A stretch of DNA of 43,142 nucleotides from Burkholderiaceae bacterium (GCA_004323695.1 SCRU01000146.1:1-43142); one strand, 5' to 3'; counted from the stretch's first letter, positions 1 through 9,057 are shown. Notes: a model not told the origin generated them from the sequence alone. Translations and numbers: made by a program.

Positions 1-12
1 CAGCGGAGCGCT

Positions 13-656
<644 letters not shown>

Positions 657-660
<4 letters not shown>

Positions 661-1655
661 GTACTTTGCTCTCGAAAGGCCCGCACCAGCGCCAGCACCT
701 GCCGCACGGCCGCGGGGTCGTCGCAGGCCACGACGCGGCGCTGCGGCATGGAGCGCAGCCAGGTGAGCTGGCGCTTGGCGAGCTGGCGCGTGGCGAAGAT
801 TCCCTTGTCGCGCAGCTCGCTCATTGGTGGATCGCCGTGCGCCCCGCGCGCCTCGTGCGCGCCCAGCCACTCCCACGCCTGCCGGTAGCCGACGCAGCGC
901 ATGGCGGGCGTCTGCGCGGACAGGTCGCCGCGCGCGCGCAGCGCACGCACCTCGTCCAGAAAACCCGCTGCCAGCATCGCATCAAAGCGCTGCGCGATGC
1001 GTTCGTGCAACCAGCCGCGATCCCGTGGTTCCAGGGAAATAAGGGCTGTGGCCTCTATGGGGTATTGCGTTTCAGCTATCTTTTTCGTAGTTTGAAAGAA
1101 AGACAGAGGCCGGCCCGAAACCCGATACACCTCCAGCGCGCGCTGGATGCGCTGCGCATCGTTGGGCGCCAGCCGTGCGGCCGTGGCCGGGTCGACCCGC
1201 GCGAGCTCCGCGTGCAGCACGGGCCAACCCACGGTCTGCGCCTGCGCCTCCAGCGCGGCGCGAACGCCCGGGTCGGCGGCCGGCATTGCGTCCAGACCCT
1301 GCAGCAGCGCCTTGAAGTACAGCATGGTGCCGCCCACCAGCAGCGGCAGCTTGCCGCGCGCCGTGATGTCGATGATCAGCCGGCGCGCATCGACCGCGAA
1401 CTCGGCGGCACTGTAGGGCAGCAGCGGGTCGCGGATGTCGATCAGGTGGTGCGGCACGGCGGCCAGCTCGCTCGCGTCGGGTTTGGCCGTGCCGATGTCC
1501 ATGCCGCGGTACACCAGCGCCGAATCGACACTGATGATCTCGGTCGGCTGCTGCGCGGCGATCGCCATCGCCGCCGCCGTCTTGCCGGCCGCCGTGGGGC
1601 CGGCCAGCGCGACGTAGCGCAGCGTTGCGGCGGTGAGATCCGGCGATTTCACCAT
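657..1655 (-). CDS. miaA: tRNA dimethylallyltransferase MiaA
   Basis: MiaA transfers a dimethylallyl group to N6 of A37 in tRNAs that read UNN codons, in the cytoplasm. The protein has 332 residues from ATG 1655, close to the usual 310-320. The P-loop GPTAAGKT is at 19-26, followed by [16 protein letters not shown] (about 44-59), [11 protein letters not shown] and [14 protein letters not shown] 1655 is preceded by GAGG about nine bases upstream; an in-frame TTG at 1718 would add 21 unlikely residues. Residues about 193-205 are encoded by a copy of the dispersed 14-18-GCTAT repeat and look like a local linker before the conserved [10 protein letters not shown] stretch. The stop overlaps the following ABC ATPase start. 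In E. coli mutL directly precedes miaA; here mutL lies 7.6 kb away. Confidence 0.97.
1043..1080 (+). repeat. Dispersed 14-18-GCTAT repeat, copy 1 (inside miaA)
   Basis: GGGCTGTGGCCTCT at 1043-1056, an 18-nt spacer, then GCTATC at 1075-1080. It matches 10 of 14 positions of the mutL-internal copy GGCCTGTAGCCCTT. It lies in frame inside miaA, antisense to the gene. The mirror-like AAGGGCTG at its left end resembles the coaBC and dut copies. Confidence 0.6.
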
Positions 1656-1766
1656 GCCGTCGCGCCTCGGTGCCAGGCGGTTGAAGTCATCGAAACAGGC
1701 GGCGAGGGAGACATTCAACTGAGCCTACCAGATCGTCCGGCGGGCATGACTCGCAAAATTACGATG

Positions 1767-2189
1767 TCACTGACTGGTGCGGGCTGCCTTGGCGCGTGTT
1801 AACGTTGAGCGACGGGGTGGTGCCGCGCCCGCTTTGTCTGCCGCGAATTCGCTCAGCGTGCGCGTACCCGGTATGTGCTGCTTTCCCCACCGCGTCACAG
1901 CGTTCAGAACCTCTTGCAAGGCCAGGCCCTTTGCGCTTAGCGCATAGGCGTATCGAACCGGACGCTCCTGGTACACGGAGCTCACGATAATCCCCGCCTC
2001 CTCCAGGCGCCGCAGGCGGTCGGCAAGGATGTTGGTGGGGATTCCCTCGGGCGAATCCGCCAGCTCCCCGTAGGTACGTTTGCCGCGCAGCATGTCCCGA
2101 ATGACAAGCAGGGACCATTTGTCGCCAATGACGTCGAGCGTGTTGGCAACAGGGCAGGGGGACCGTCGGAAAACATCTGGTTTGCTCAT
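1767..2189 (-). CDS. HxlR-family transcriptional regulator
   Basis: This 140-residue winged-helix regulator has the HxlR signature: CPVANTLDVIGDKWSLLVIR with a Cys at residue 12, then RTYGELADSPEGIPTNILADR and RLEEAGIIVS. ATG 2189 is chosen because GGAAG precedes it; the open frame to 2243 lacks support and would run into the operator region. HxlR proteins often sense electrophiles or oxidants through the N-terminal Cys, which is present here; that role is an inference. The gene is divergent from the membrane protein at 2305. The two identical palindromes between them are the obvious binding sites, which suggests repression of both promoters. Confidence 0.93.
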   Translation of the reverse strand: MSKPDVFRRSPCPVANTLDVIGDKWSLLVIRDMLRGKRTYGELADSPEGIPTNILADRLRRLEEAGIIVSSVYQERPVRYAYALSAKGLALQEVLNAVTRWGKQHIPGTRTLSEFAADKAGAAPPRRSTLTRAKAARTSQ

Positions 2190-2228
2190 CTTCGCTTCCA
2201 GCCACGATTGGTATCCATCATGTGAGTC

Positions 2229-2245
2229 ACTTGCATAATGCAAGT
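2229..2245. promoter_or_regulatory. HxlR operator 1
   Basis: Perfect palindrome ACTTGCA-TAA-TGCAAGT. It contains the -35 (TTGCAT) of the rightward promoter and covers the likely start point of the leftward hxlR transcript. The same half-sites occur again 39 bp to the right. Binding by the adjacent HxlR protein is inferred. Confidence 0.75.
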
Positions 2246-2259
2246 TATTATCCTACACT
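2231..2259 (+). promoter_or_regulatory. Predicted sigma70 promoter for the 2305 membrane gene
   Basis: TTGCAT (2231-2236), 17-nt spacer, TACACT (2254-2259). The predicted start is near 2266, immediately before operator 2; a GGAAAGG ribosome site follows at 2291-2297 ahead of ATG 2305. Confidence 0.65.
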
Positions 2260-2275
2260 GTACTTCAACTTGCAA
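2247..2275 (-). promoter_or_regulatory. Predicted sigma70 promoter for hxlR
   Basis: On the minus strand TTGCAA (2275-2270), 17-nt spacer, GATAAT (2252-2247). It is the mirror image of the rightward promoter; each -35 sits in one operator and each start point in the other. Confidence 0.65.
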
Positions 2276-2284
2276 AGTGCAAGT
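2268..2284. promoter_or_regulatory. HxlR operator 2
   Basis: Perfect palindrome ACTTGCA-AAG-TGCAAGT, with half-sites identical to operator 1. It contains the -35 (TTGCAA, 2270-2275) of the leftward hxlR promoter and covers the start region of the rightward transcript. Confidence 0.75.
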
Positions 2285-2304
2285 GACTACGGAAAGGAAA
2301 CATC

Positions 2305-2994
2305 ATGTCAGACGCTATCCTGTCGCGTGCCATCCAGATGAGGTCGCCTGTACCGCCGGCCACAAAATGGGTCGCCGCAGTCGTGCTTGCGGGCTGGCTC
2401 ACGCTCGTCCTTCTGCTTGGGGCGGGTGGAGCTTTCGTCGGACGGCCCGGGACGCCGCCGCTTGCGATCCTGATCGGGTTCGCGGTGCCCCTCATCGTGT
2501 TTTTCGCCGGGTTTCGGTGGTGGCGTCCATTTCGCGACTTTGTCCTGACGGTGGACCCTCGCGTCATGATGGGTTTGCAGGCCTGGAGGTTCGGCGGGCT
2601 GGGATTTCTCGCCCTGTACGCCAACGGCATATTGCCTGGGAACTTTGCCATACCCGCGGGGCTTGGCGATATGGCGATCGGAGTCACCGCCCCCTTGTTG
2701 TTGGCCGTCCTCGTCAGGCAACCCACTTTTGCAGCCAGCAAGACCTTCGTGGTGTGGAATGCGCTCGGGGTGCTGGATCTCGTGGTGGCGATGACCACCG
2801 GCGCGCTGGGCTCGATGCACGCTGTCGGGGGCGTTGGGGACGTCACTACCGGACCGATGGCGCAGTTGCCGCTCTTGCTTATCCCGGCTTACCTCGTGCC
2901 GATTTTCATCATGTTGCATATGGGGGCGTTCCTGCAGGCGCGGCGTCTTGCTGGGCATCGGGCCGAACAAGCGCAATCGGGCGCCGTCGTTTAA
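2305..2994 (+). CDS. Hypothetical multi-pass membrane protein
   Basis: I do not recognise the family. The 229-residue product has about six hydrophobic segments: near 22-42, 53-70, 95-110, 118-136, 147-165 and 185-210. Its acidic and basic residues sit in short loops, typical of an inner-membrane protein. It starts at ATG 2305 behind a good GGAAAGG site and is the first gene of the unit controlled from the twin-operator region. The SnoaL-like gene follows 51 nt downstream, so both are probably induced together when HxlR is released. A role in tolerance or transport of a small reactive compound would fit HxlR control, but nothing in the protein shows it. Confidence 0.75.
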   Translation: MSDAILSRAIQMRSPVPPATKWVAAVVLAGWLTLVLLLGAGGAFVGRPGTPPLAILIGFAVPLIVFFAGFRWWRPFRDFVLTVDPRVMMGLQAWRFGGLGFLALYANGILPGNFAIPAGLGDMAIGVTAPLLLAVLVRQPTFAASKTFVVWNALGVLDLVVAMTTGALGSMHAVGGVGDVTTGPMAQLPLLLIPAYLVPIFIMLHMGAFLQARRLAGHRAEQAQSGAVV

Positions 2995-3045
2995 CCTTGT
3001 AACCGCGGACGTCCTGGGTCATCTTCATTTCACAAGGTCAATGCC

Positions 3046-3459
3046 ATGTCTTCAGCGTCGTACAACAAGGCCCTCCTGCAGTCCGTTTTCGCGGAGACGG
3101 CCAAAGGCAATGGTCGTCCCTTCGTTGACCTGCTTTCGGATGATGTGCGCTGGACCATCATCGGAACGACCGCGTGGTCGCGCACGTATTCCGGCAAGCA
3201 TGCCGTCGTCAAGGAGCTGCTGGGTCCTCTGAGTGCTCAACTCGGCGCAAGCAACGTCATCACGGCTAAGAGATTCATCGCGGAAGTTGACCTCGCCGTC
3301 GTGGAGGGCGAGGGCCATAACCACACGGCCTCTGGCAAACCCTATGCGAATTCGTACTGCTGGGTTTTCCGCTTCCGTGAGGGCAGGGTCATTGAGTTGA
3401 CGGAGTACACGGACACGGCCCTCATCGACTCGACGCTCGAAGCACCCCTCCGTGCCTGA
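3046..3459 (+). CDS. SnoaL-like / NTF2-fold protein
   Basis: This 137-residue protein resembles the ketosteroid isomerase-like SnoaL/NTF2 superfamily. It shows an N-terminal helix, DLLSDDVRWTIIGTTAWS near 28-45, GKHAVVKEL near 50, and a C-terminal FRFREGRVIELTEYTDTAL strand pair. Members are small cone-shaped enzymes or binding proteins with very varied substrates; no catalytic pair can be assigned with confidence. ATG 3046 is used, after ACAAGG. It lies downstream of the membrane gene at 2305 on the same strand and is probably co-transcribed under HxlR control. It converges on the amidase gene, which ends 27 nt away. Confidence 0.8.
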   Translation: MSSASYNKALLQSVFAETAKGNGRPFVDLLSDDVRWTIIGTTAWSRTYSGKHAVVKELLGPLSAQLGASNVITAKRFIAEVDLAVVEGEGHNHTASGKPYANSYCWVFRFREGRVIELTEYTDTALIDSTLEAPLRA

Positions 3460-3486
3460 CGCAGCCCGCGGCACGGCCGGCGTGGC

Positions 3487-4860
3487 CTAGGTTGGTGCAA
3501 CAGCCAGCGCCTGAGACAGCGCGATGGTTGTGCGATCCTGCCACGCCCCACCGATGATCTGCACGCCACGCGGCAATCCCCCCGGCGCGGTTCCGACGGG
3601 CGCCACGGTCGCGGGAAGTCCCGCCAGGGTGGCCATGCCGGCCCAGGCCGTCTGCGCCCCATAAGGCGTCGCCTGACCATCGATCATCATGGTGCGGGCA
3701 TTCCAGTCCGGTTCATCCACATGCGTGAATGCGGTGACGCCAAAAGGCGGGCAAAGCACGGCGTCGAACCGGCCGAACAGCGCTTGCCATTGCGTCTGCA
3801 AATGCGCGCGCCGGTCCAGCAGGCTGAGCCACTCGTAAGCCGTGAGTGTGCTCGGGGCGGCCGGATTGCCCCGGGTCGTGAGGGTGAGCAGCATGTCCAG
3901 GTAAGTCTCGTGCAGCCTGGTCAGATCCGGCAGCAGCGCGGACGTTCTCGCGATCGCCGCGCCGCCGCGCTCGAGCGCCTGGGCTGCCATTTCGACGGCC
4001 TCGCGCACTTCGCTGGACGCGCGCGCTATCGGGTGCTCGGCCAGCACCAGCACACGCCAGTCGCGCAAGACCTTGGGGCGCGGCGACGGCAGGGCAAGCT
4101 TCCAGCCGTCGGAGGCGAGCGTGTCGGGGCCGGCCAGCACGTCGAGCGCCAGTTGCAGATCCGCCGCGCAATGCGCGAGCGGCCCGACCACCGCCAGCGC
4201 ATTGGGCGCGCCCGACGGCAGCGTCGGGAAATTGTGGCCGCGCCCGGGGATCAGGCCGAGGCTCGGCTTGTGGCCGTAAACCCCGCAAAAATGGGCCGGC
4301 ACGCGAATCGAACCGCCGATGTCCGAGCCTACCTCCAGCGCCACCATGCCGGCCGCCAGCGCCGCGGCGGAGCCTCCCGAGGAACCACCGGGCGTGCGCG
4401 TCGCATCGAGCGGATGCACGGTGCGGCCATAGATCGGGTTGTGGCATTGCCAATCGGCCAGACCCGGCGGCACGTTGGTCTTGCCCAGAATCACGGCGCC
4501 GGCGTCCTTCAGACGCTGCACCACCACGGCGTCCTGTGTCGGCACAAAGTCCTGGTAGGGTCGCAGGCCCCAGGTCGTGGGCAGGCCCGCAACGTTGAAC
4601 GACTCCTTGACCGTCATCGGCACGCCCAGCAAAGGCCGGCGCTCGCCGCGTGCCAGGGCGGCATTAGCGGCACGCGCCTGTGCGCGGGCACGGTCGAAGT
4701 CGCGCACCACGACGGCGTTCAGGGCGCCGTCGATCTGCTCTATGCGGGCGATAGCCGCTTCACACAGTTCGGTGGCGCCGCCGCGTCGGACGGCCAGCGC
4801 CTGTGCGCAGGCGGTTGCGCCGGCAGCGAGCAGCGCAACGGGATCAAAGGCTTCGTTCAT
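3487..4860 (-). CDS. Amidase-signature family hydrolase
   Basis: This 457-residue enzyme has the complete Lys-cisSer-Ser triad of the amidase-signature family: K85 in VPMTVKESFN, S160 in TPGGSSGGS and S184 in DIGGSIRVP, with the usual 75- and 24-residue spacings. The family cleaves amide bonds of small molecules in the cytoplasm. ATG 4860 gives a normal full-length protein. It is the last gene of a minus-strand cluster (GntR, OFA carrier, GGT-like hydrolase), 146 nt after the previous gene, so it may act on a product or analogue of that pathway. A GatA role is unlikely because no gatB or gatC is nearby. The substrate is unknown. Confidence 0.9.
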   Translation of the reverse strand: MNEAFDPVALLAAGATACAQALAVRRGGATELCEAAIARIEQIDGALNAVVVRDFDRARAQARAANAALARGERRPLLGVPMTVKESFNVAGLPTTWGLRPYQDFVPTQDAVVVQRLKDAGAVILGKTNVPPGLADWQCHNPIYGRTVHPLDATRTPGGSSGGSAAALAAGMVALEVGSDIGGSIRVPAHFCGVYGHKPSLGLIPGRGHNFPTLPSGAPNALAVVGPLAHCAADLQLALDVLAGPDTLASDGWKLALPSPRPKVLRDWRVLVLAEHPIARASSEVREAVEMAAQALERGGAAIARTSALLPDLTRLHETYLDMLLTLTTRGNPAAPSTLTAYEWLSLLDRRAHLQTQWQALFGRFDAVLCPPFGVTAFTHVDEPDWNARTMMIDGQATPYGAQTAWAGMATLAGLPATVAPVGTAPGGLPRGVQIIGGAWQDRTTIALSQALAVAPT

Positions 4861-5006
4861 GCGGCGGATTGTGGCACGCGATGCGGCCGCGGCTTTGCGC
4901 CCACGCTTTCAGTGGAGAGGCACGGCGCGCCACGCTAGCGAGATACGACAGGGTGACGATCGAAACAGCGGCAGCTGGAGAAGGCGGCCTTGTTCAAACC
5001 CTTGAG

Positions 5007-6602
5007 TTAGAAGCCGCTGGCGACGCCATTACTGCGTGGATCGAAGCCACCTTCAAAAGTGCCGGACGGGTAATGCACGATGGCCCCGGCGTGACCTACC
5101 GTTTCATCGAATTCGCCGATTACCTCGACGTCGTGCCCCAGTTGGTGCAACCCCTTGACGATTTCCGGACTGAACCGGCTCTCCAATTTCAGGGTCTCCG
5201 AGGTCTGGCCCCAGGTACGGCCCAACAACCATCGTGGCGCCGTGATGGCTTGTTGCAACGGCTGTCCAAATACGGCATAGCGTGTAAATATGGCTGCCTG
5301 CGTCTGTGGCTGGCCATCGCCGCCCATCGTGCCGTATACCATCGTGCGACCGTCCTTGAACCGGGCCAATGCCGGATTCAGCGTGTGAAACGGTTTTTTG
5401 CGCGGCATGAGCGCATTCAAATGCTGTGCATCCAGCGAGAAGGAGCAGCCGCGGTTTTGCCAGCAGATGCCGGTCTGTGGCAAGACGACTCCGCTGCCGA
5501 ACTCATGGTAAATGCTCTGGATAAACGACACGGCACGTCCCGCGCCGTCGATCACGCCCATCCAGACGGTGTCCCCAGGCCCCTTGCCGCGTGCCCAGGG
5601 AAGGGCGGTGTCACGCCGAATGGCCGCCGCGTAGGGCGCCAGGAATTCATCGCTCAAGCAGGCCTGTGGGTCGATGGTCATGTGGTCGAGGTCCGTGATG
5701 TACTGGTCACGGATACGAAATGCCTGCTTGGTTGCCTCAACGATGAGATGGATGTACTCGACACTGTCGGGCGCGTACTGGCCAATGTTGATGCGGTCGA
5801 GCAGTCCGACGATGATCAGTGAAACCAGGCCTTGCGTAGGCGGTGTCATGTTGTACAGGTCACCCAGGCTATGGCGCAGGTGCAATGGCGTGCGCGTGCG
5901 CGCCCGGTACTCGCTCAGGTCGTTACGCGTGACCGGTATGCCAAGCTGGCTCAGGTCGGCGCCAATGGCTTCTGCCAACTGTCCCCTGTAGAAGCTGTCG
6001 AGCCCGTCACTGACCAGCATCTGCAGCGTCTTGCCCAGGCGCTCCTGTTTGAACAGGCTGCCAGCCACCGGTGCATGGCGATCGACCAGGAATGCATCGG
6101 CGAATCCGGGTTGGTCGGCGAGCCCGTCGAGTTTCATGGTGGTGCTGGCATATTGCGAAACGGTCACCGGGATGCCGTTCCCGGCATAGTGGATCGCATC
6201 CTCCAGCAAGCGTGAAAGAGGCAGCTTCCCGCCCCAGCGGGCACTGATGCCAAGTGCCTGTTGCCAGCCACTGATCGTCCCGGCAACAGTGTTCGCCGAC
6301 AGCGGTCCCCGTATCGGTATCTCTTTCATGCCGCGGTCACGATAAAACTCGCACGAGACGCCCGCCGCTGCGGGGCCGCACGCCTCGATCGCGACAACCG
6401 GCTGGCCGGGATCTGAGATGACCCAGAAGCCATCTCCCCCAATCCCGTTCATATGCGGATAGACGACGGCGATGGTGGAGGCGGCGGCGACCATGGCCTC
6501 GATGGCATTGCCGCCGTCCTGCAGGATGGCGAGGGCGGCTTGCGCGGCCAGTGAATGTGGCGCAACGGCCATGCCGCGGGTGGCTTGTGTGGAGTGGAGC
6601 AT
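5007..6602 (-). CDS. Gamma-glutamyltransferase-family hydrolase, possibly HpxW-type oxamate amidohydrolase
   Basis: This 531-residue Ntn-hydrolase is a gamma-glutamyltransferase relative. The expected autoprocessing nucleophile is T345 in GPGDTVWMGVID; the N-terminal part has the MNGIGGDGFWVI motif (51-62) and the C-terminal part YGTMGGDGQPQTQAA. There is no signal peptide, unlike periplasmic GGT, so it should act in the cytoplasm. The TVWMGV context and the adjacent oxalate/formate-type carrier resemble HpxW, which hydrolyses oxamate to oxalate and ammonia; this assignment is inference. ATG 6602 has AAGGA about ten bases upstream. The next gene upstream is the MFS carrier (117-nt gap) and the amidase follows. 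Confidence 0.85.
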   Translation of the reverse strand: MLHSTQATRGMAVAPHSLAAQAALAILQDGGNAIEAMVAAASTIAVVYPHMNGIGGDGFWVISDPGQPVVAIEACGPAAAGVSCEFYRDRGMKEIPIRGPLSANTVAGTISGWQQALGISARWGGKLPLSRLLEDAIHYAGNGIPVTVSQYASTTMKLDGLADQPGFADAFLVDRHAPVAGSLFKQERLGKTLQMLVSDGLDSFYRGQLAEAIGADLSQLGIPVTRNDLSEYRARTRTPLHLRHSLGDLYNMTPPTQGLVSLIIVGLLDRINIGQYAPDSVEYIHLIVEATKQAFRIRDQYITDLDHMTIDPQACLSDEFLAPYAAAIRRDTALPWARGKGPGDTVWMGVIDGAGRAVSFIQSIYHEFGSGVVLPQTGICWQNRGCSFSLDAQHLNALMPRKKPFHTLNPALARFKDGRTMVYGTMGGDGQPQTQAAIFTRYAVFGQPLQQAITAPRWLLGRTWGQTSETLKLESRFSPEIVKGLHQLGHDVEVIGEFDETVGHAGAIVHYPSGTFEGGFDPRSNGVASGF

Positions 6603-6718
6603 CGTCTGGGATCCTTGAAATGCCGCTACCTCGTGGAGACAGCGGCTCTAGTGCGCGTGTCGCGTCAATTCCGGGTGAACCAGGCGAGTGCCGCTGCGGT
6701 CCGCCCTCGGGGGAAGAA

Positions 6719-8050
6719 TTATTGAACCACCGCGCCTATGACAACGGAAGTAGCTGGTTCGTCTGCGGTCATCATTTTCGATTGGGTGATCCATTTTTTG
6801 CGTATCGGTTTCAGCACGACAAGCGCAAGAATGGCGGTCAGGAAGTTCATGGAAATGATGGCAATGAACACCGGCATCCAGGAATGGGTGGCGTGGTGCA
6901 ACAAAGCCGCGACGGGACCTCCCAGGATGGAACCGACGCCCTGTGCCATGTAGAGAAAACCGTAGTTGGTGGTTGCATGTTTCGTGCCGAAAGTGTCCGT
7001 CAGGGTGGAGGGGAACAGCGAGAAGATCTCGCCCCATCCAAAGAAGACGACTCCCGACATGAGAACAAAGATGACCGCATCGCCGCGCAGCAACAGCCAT
7101 ATGGTCATCGCGAGACCTTCCAGACCGAAGGCAATGAACATGGTGCTCTCCCGGCCGATCCGGTCCGATATCCAGCCAAAGACAGGACGGGTCAAACCGT
7201 TGGTAAAGCGGTCTATGGTCAGGGCCAGCGGCAGGGCCGCCATGCCAAATACAGATACCTCTGTCATGCCGAAATCCCGGGCAAACGCCCCCATTTCCGA
7301 AATCACCATCAGGCCGGAAGTGGACATCATCGTCATCATGGCAAACATGAGCCAAAAAATGGGCGTCTTCAGCATGACCTTGGGGCTGTAGCTGCGCCGG
7401 ACTTCGCGCCCTGGGTGCTCGGCCTCTTCGCTGGCAGTCACCCGGGCGATTTGGTCGCGCCGCGGACGGTGCATACCCTGCGCGGCCAGCAGACCGACGA
7501 CACCAATGATCACGCCATAGACCATGAGGGTATGCGACAGGCCAGCGGATGTCAGACTGTTGGCGATGGGAAACGTGGTGAGGATCGCGCCAAACCCGTA
7601 GCCGGCAGCGACCAGGCCAGCGGCCAGGCCGCGCTTGTCCGGGAACCACTGCACCATCAGGCCGACCACCCCGACGTAGATGATTCCGGTGCCGATGCCG
7701 CCCAGGACGCCGTAGGCAAAATAGATGCCCCACAGGCTATGCACCTCGGCGGACAGAACCCAGCTCAGGCCCGTGAGTGCTGCGCCGGCAGACATCAGCA
7801 GGCGAGGCCCGAATTTGTCGATCAGATAACCCTGAAAGGGGGCCAGAAACGTCTGCAAGACGATCAACAGCGAAAACGCCACCTGGACCTCGGCGAGGGG
7901 AGCGCCGAGGGACGCGGTCAGCGGCTTGGTGAACAGTGCCCAGACGTACTGGGGGCTGGAGATGGCCATCATGGCGATCAAGCCGAAGACCAGTTGCCAC
8001 CAGCGGTTGGGTTCCCTGGCGAACGGGTTAGAGGCAGAAACAGGGTTCAT
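6719..8050 (-). CDS. MFS transporter, oxalate/formate antiporter (OFA) family
   Basis: This 443-residue, 12-segment carrier of the major facilitator superfamily has OxlT-like features: RWWQLVFGLIAMMAISSPQY in the first segment, a WALFTKPL loop, the YLIDKFGPRLL motif A between segments 2 and 3, and VFGWISDRIGR between 8 and 9. I start at ATG 8050, which has GGAGA seven bases upstream; an upstream ATG at 8119 lacks a ribosome site. OFA members exchange small mono- or dicarboxylates such as oxalate and formate across the inner membrane. Beside a GGT-like hydrolase it probably imports the substrate, or exchanges substrate for the acid product. A central hydrophilic loop lies near residues 205-235. 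Confidence 0.88.
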   Translation of the reverse strand: MNPVSASNPFAREPNRWWQLVFGLIAMMAISSPQYVWALFTKPLTASLGAPLAEVQVAFSLLIVLQTFLAPFQGYLIDKFGPRLLMSAGAALTGLSWVLSAEVHSLWGIYFAYGVLGGIGTGIIYVGVVGLMVQWFPDKRGLAAGLVAAGYGFGAILTTFPIANSLTSAGLSHTLMVYGVIIGVVGLLAAQGMHRPRRDQIARVTASEEAEHPGREVRRSYSPKVMLKTPIFWLMFAMMTMMSTSGLMVISEMGAFARDFGMTEVSVFGMAALPLALTIDRFTNGLTRPVFGWISDRIGRESTMFIAFGLEGLAMTIWLLLRGDAVIFVLMSGVVFFGWGEIFSLFPSTLTDTFGTKHATTNYGFLYMAQGVGSILGGPVAALLHHATHSWMPVFIAIISMNFLTAILALVVLKPIRKKWITQSKMMTADEPATSVVIGAVVQ

Positions 8051-8135
8051 TGGTTGTCTCCGTGAGATGGCAGGGGTGTTGGACAGGGTTTGACGGGAGG
8101 TTGCGCAAAGTTTTGCCATGGGATAAACATATCAC

Positions 8136-8145
8136 TGACATGTCA
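8136..8145. promoter_or_regulatory. Palindrome upstream of the OFA carrier, possible GntR operator
   Basis: Perfect 10-bp dyad TGACATGTCA, about 85 bp before the carrier start and within an AT-richer stretch (8121-8200). The rest of the 8051-8367 gap holds a coding-like tail (8212-8367) and no clear -35/-10 pair. Binding by the neighbouring GntR regulator is only a guess. Confidence 0.35.
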
Positions 8146-8211
8146 CAAAACGAATGAAGATTAGACCTGCTTTGCCTGCTTGGCAAGAAAAAAATAATGC
8201 AGCAAGGGAAA

Positions 8212-8367
8212 CTACTTAGATGCCGGATCGGCTCCGGGGAGTGATTCCTGGCGCGAAACGGTCAAGGAATCGATGCTGGACCCAGGGGGCAGGTAGTTTG
8301 GGGGCCAGGTCAGCGGATCGTAGAGCGCATGGGCCCAGTGACGAAGTAACTGCCTTTGGTCAATACG
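8212..8367 (-). pseudogene. Coding-like 51-codon tail in frame after gntR, possible gene remnant
   Basis: Directly after the gntR TAG the same frame stays open for 51 codons to a TAG at 8214-8212. The encoded peptide looks like real protein: it includes HWAHALYDPLTWPPNYLPP and ends in GADPASK. The GntR protein is complete without it, so this is either the C-terminal remnant of a deleted gene or a genuine C-terminal extension cut off by a stop mutation. I do not recognise the family. Confidence 0.35.
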
Positions 8368-9057
8368 CTAGAGCATCGATTGCAGCGTCTGCTGGGTGTA
8401 CTCTTCGACGTAATCGATCAGCCGGTCGGATGCGGCGCGGGCATCGGATTCGTCACCAACTGCAATCGCGCGGGCAATGGCCATGTGCAGGCGCGAGACT
8501 CGTGCCAGATTGCCAAAGCGCTTGAAATGGAGAAACCAGAAACGGCGGGTCTGCGCCGCGATGGGACCGATGGCACAGGTAGCGTAGTTGTTCCGCGCCG
8601 CCTTGAGCGTCAGGGCGTTGAATTCGCGGTCGGCATGGATGAAGATGGATTCATCATCTTTCTGGCCGGCCGCCTCGAATGCTCCAGCAAGGTCGAGAAA
8701 ATGTTGCTTCTCTTCGGGGCTGGCCAGCCGGGCGGCTCGCCCGGCCAGAATTTTTTCCAGCTCACGTCGTACCTCGATCAGTTTGAACTGGTCGGCCAGG
8801 TCAATGTCGGAAACGATCACGCCGGCGCGTGGCAGGATTTTGACCGTGCCTTCAATCGCCAGGCGTTGCAATGCCTCACGCAGCGGAGTGCGGCCGATCC
8901 CGAGCGACCGATGCAGGGATTTTTCCGAGATTTTGCTTCCAGGTGGCAATTGCAGCGTAACGATCATTTCTTCCAGGACGCGATATGCCATCTGCGCCTG
9001 GCTCTCTTCCGGCTCGAGGTCTGCCAGTAAAGCCGCCAACTGTTCTTCGTTAATCAT
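8368..9057 (-). CDS. GntR-family regulator, FadR/FCD type
   Basis: This 229-residue regulator has a winged-helix domain at about 22-90 (RVLEEMIVTLQLPPGSKISE, SLGIGRTPLREALQRLAIEG) and an all-helical FCD effector domain at about 95-225, with the metal-ligand-type Asp/His residues HADREFN near 140 and LHMAIARAIAVGD near 190. FCD domains bind small organic acids. It starts at ATG 9057, eight bases inside the end of a short secreted-looking ORF. As first regulator of the minus-strand cluster with the OFA carrier, GGT-like hydrolase and amidase, it probably controls that pathway in response to its substrate or the acid product. Confidence 0.92.
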   Translation of the reverse strand: MINEEQLAALLADLEPEESQAQMAYRVLEEMIVTLQLPPGSKISEKSLHRSLGIGRTPLREALQRLAIEGTVKILPRAGVIVSDIDLADQFKLIEVRRELEKILAGRAARLASPEEKQHFLDLAGAFEAAGQKDDESIFIHADREFNALTLKAARNNYATCAIGPIAAQTRRFWFLHFKRFGNLARVSRLHMAIARAIAVGDESDARAASDRLIDYVEEYTQQTLQSML

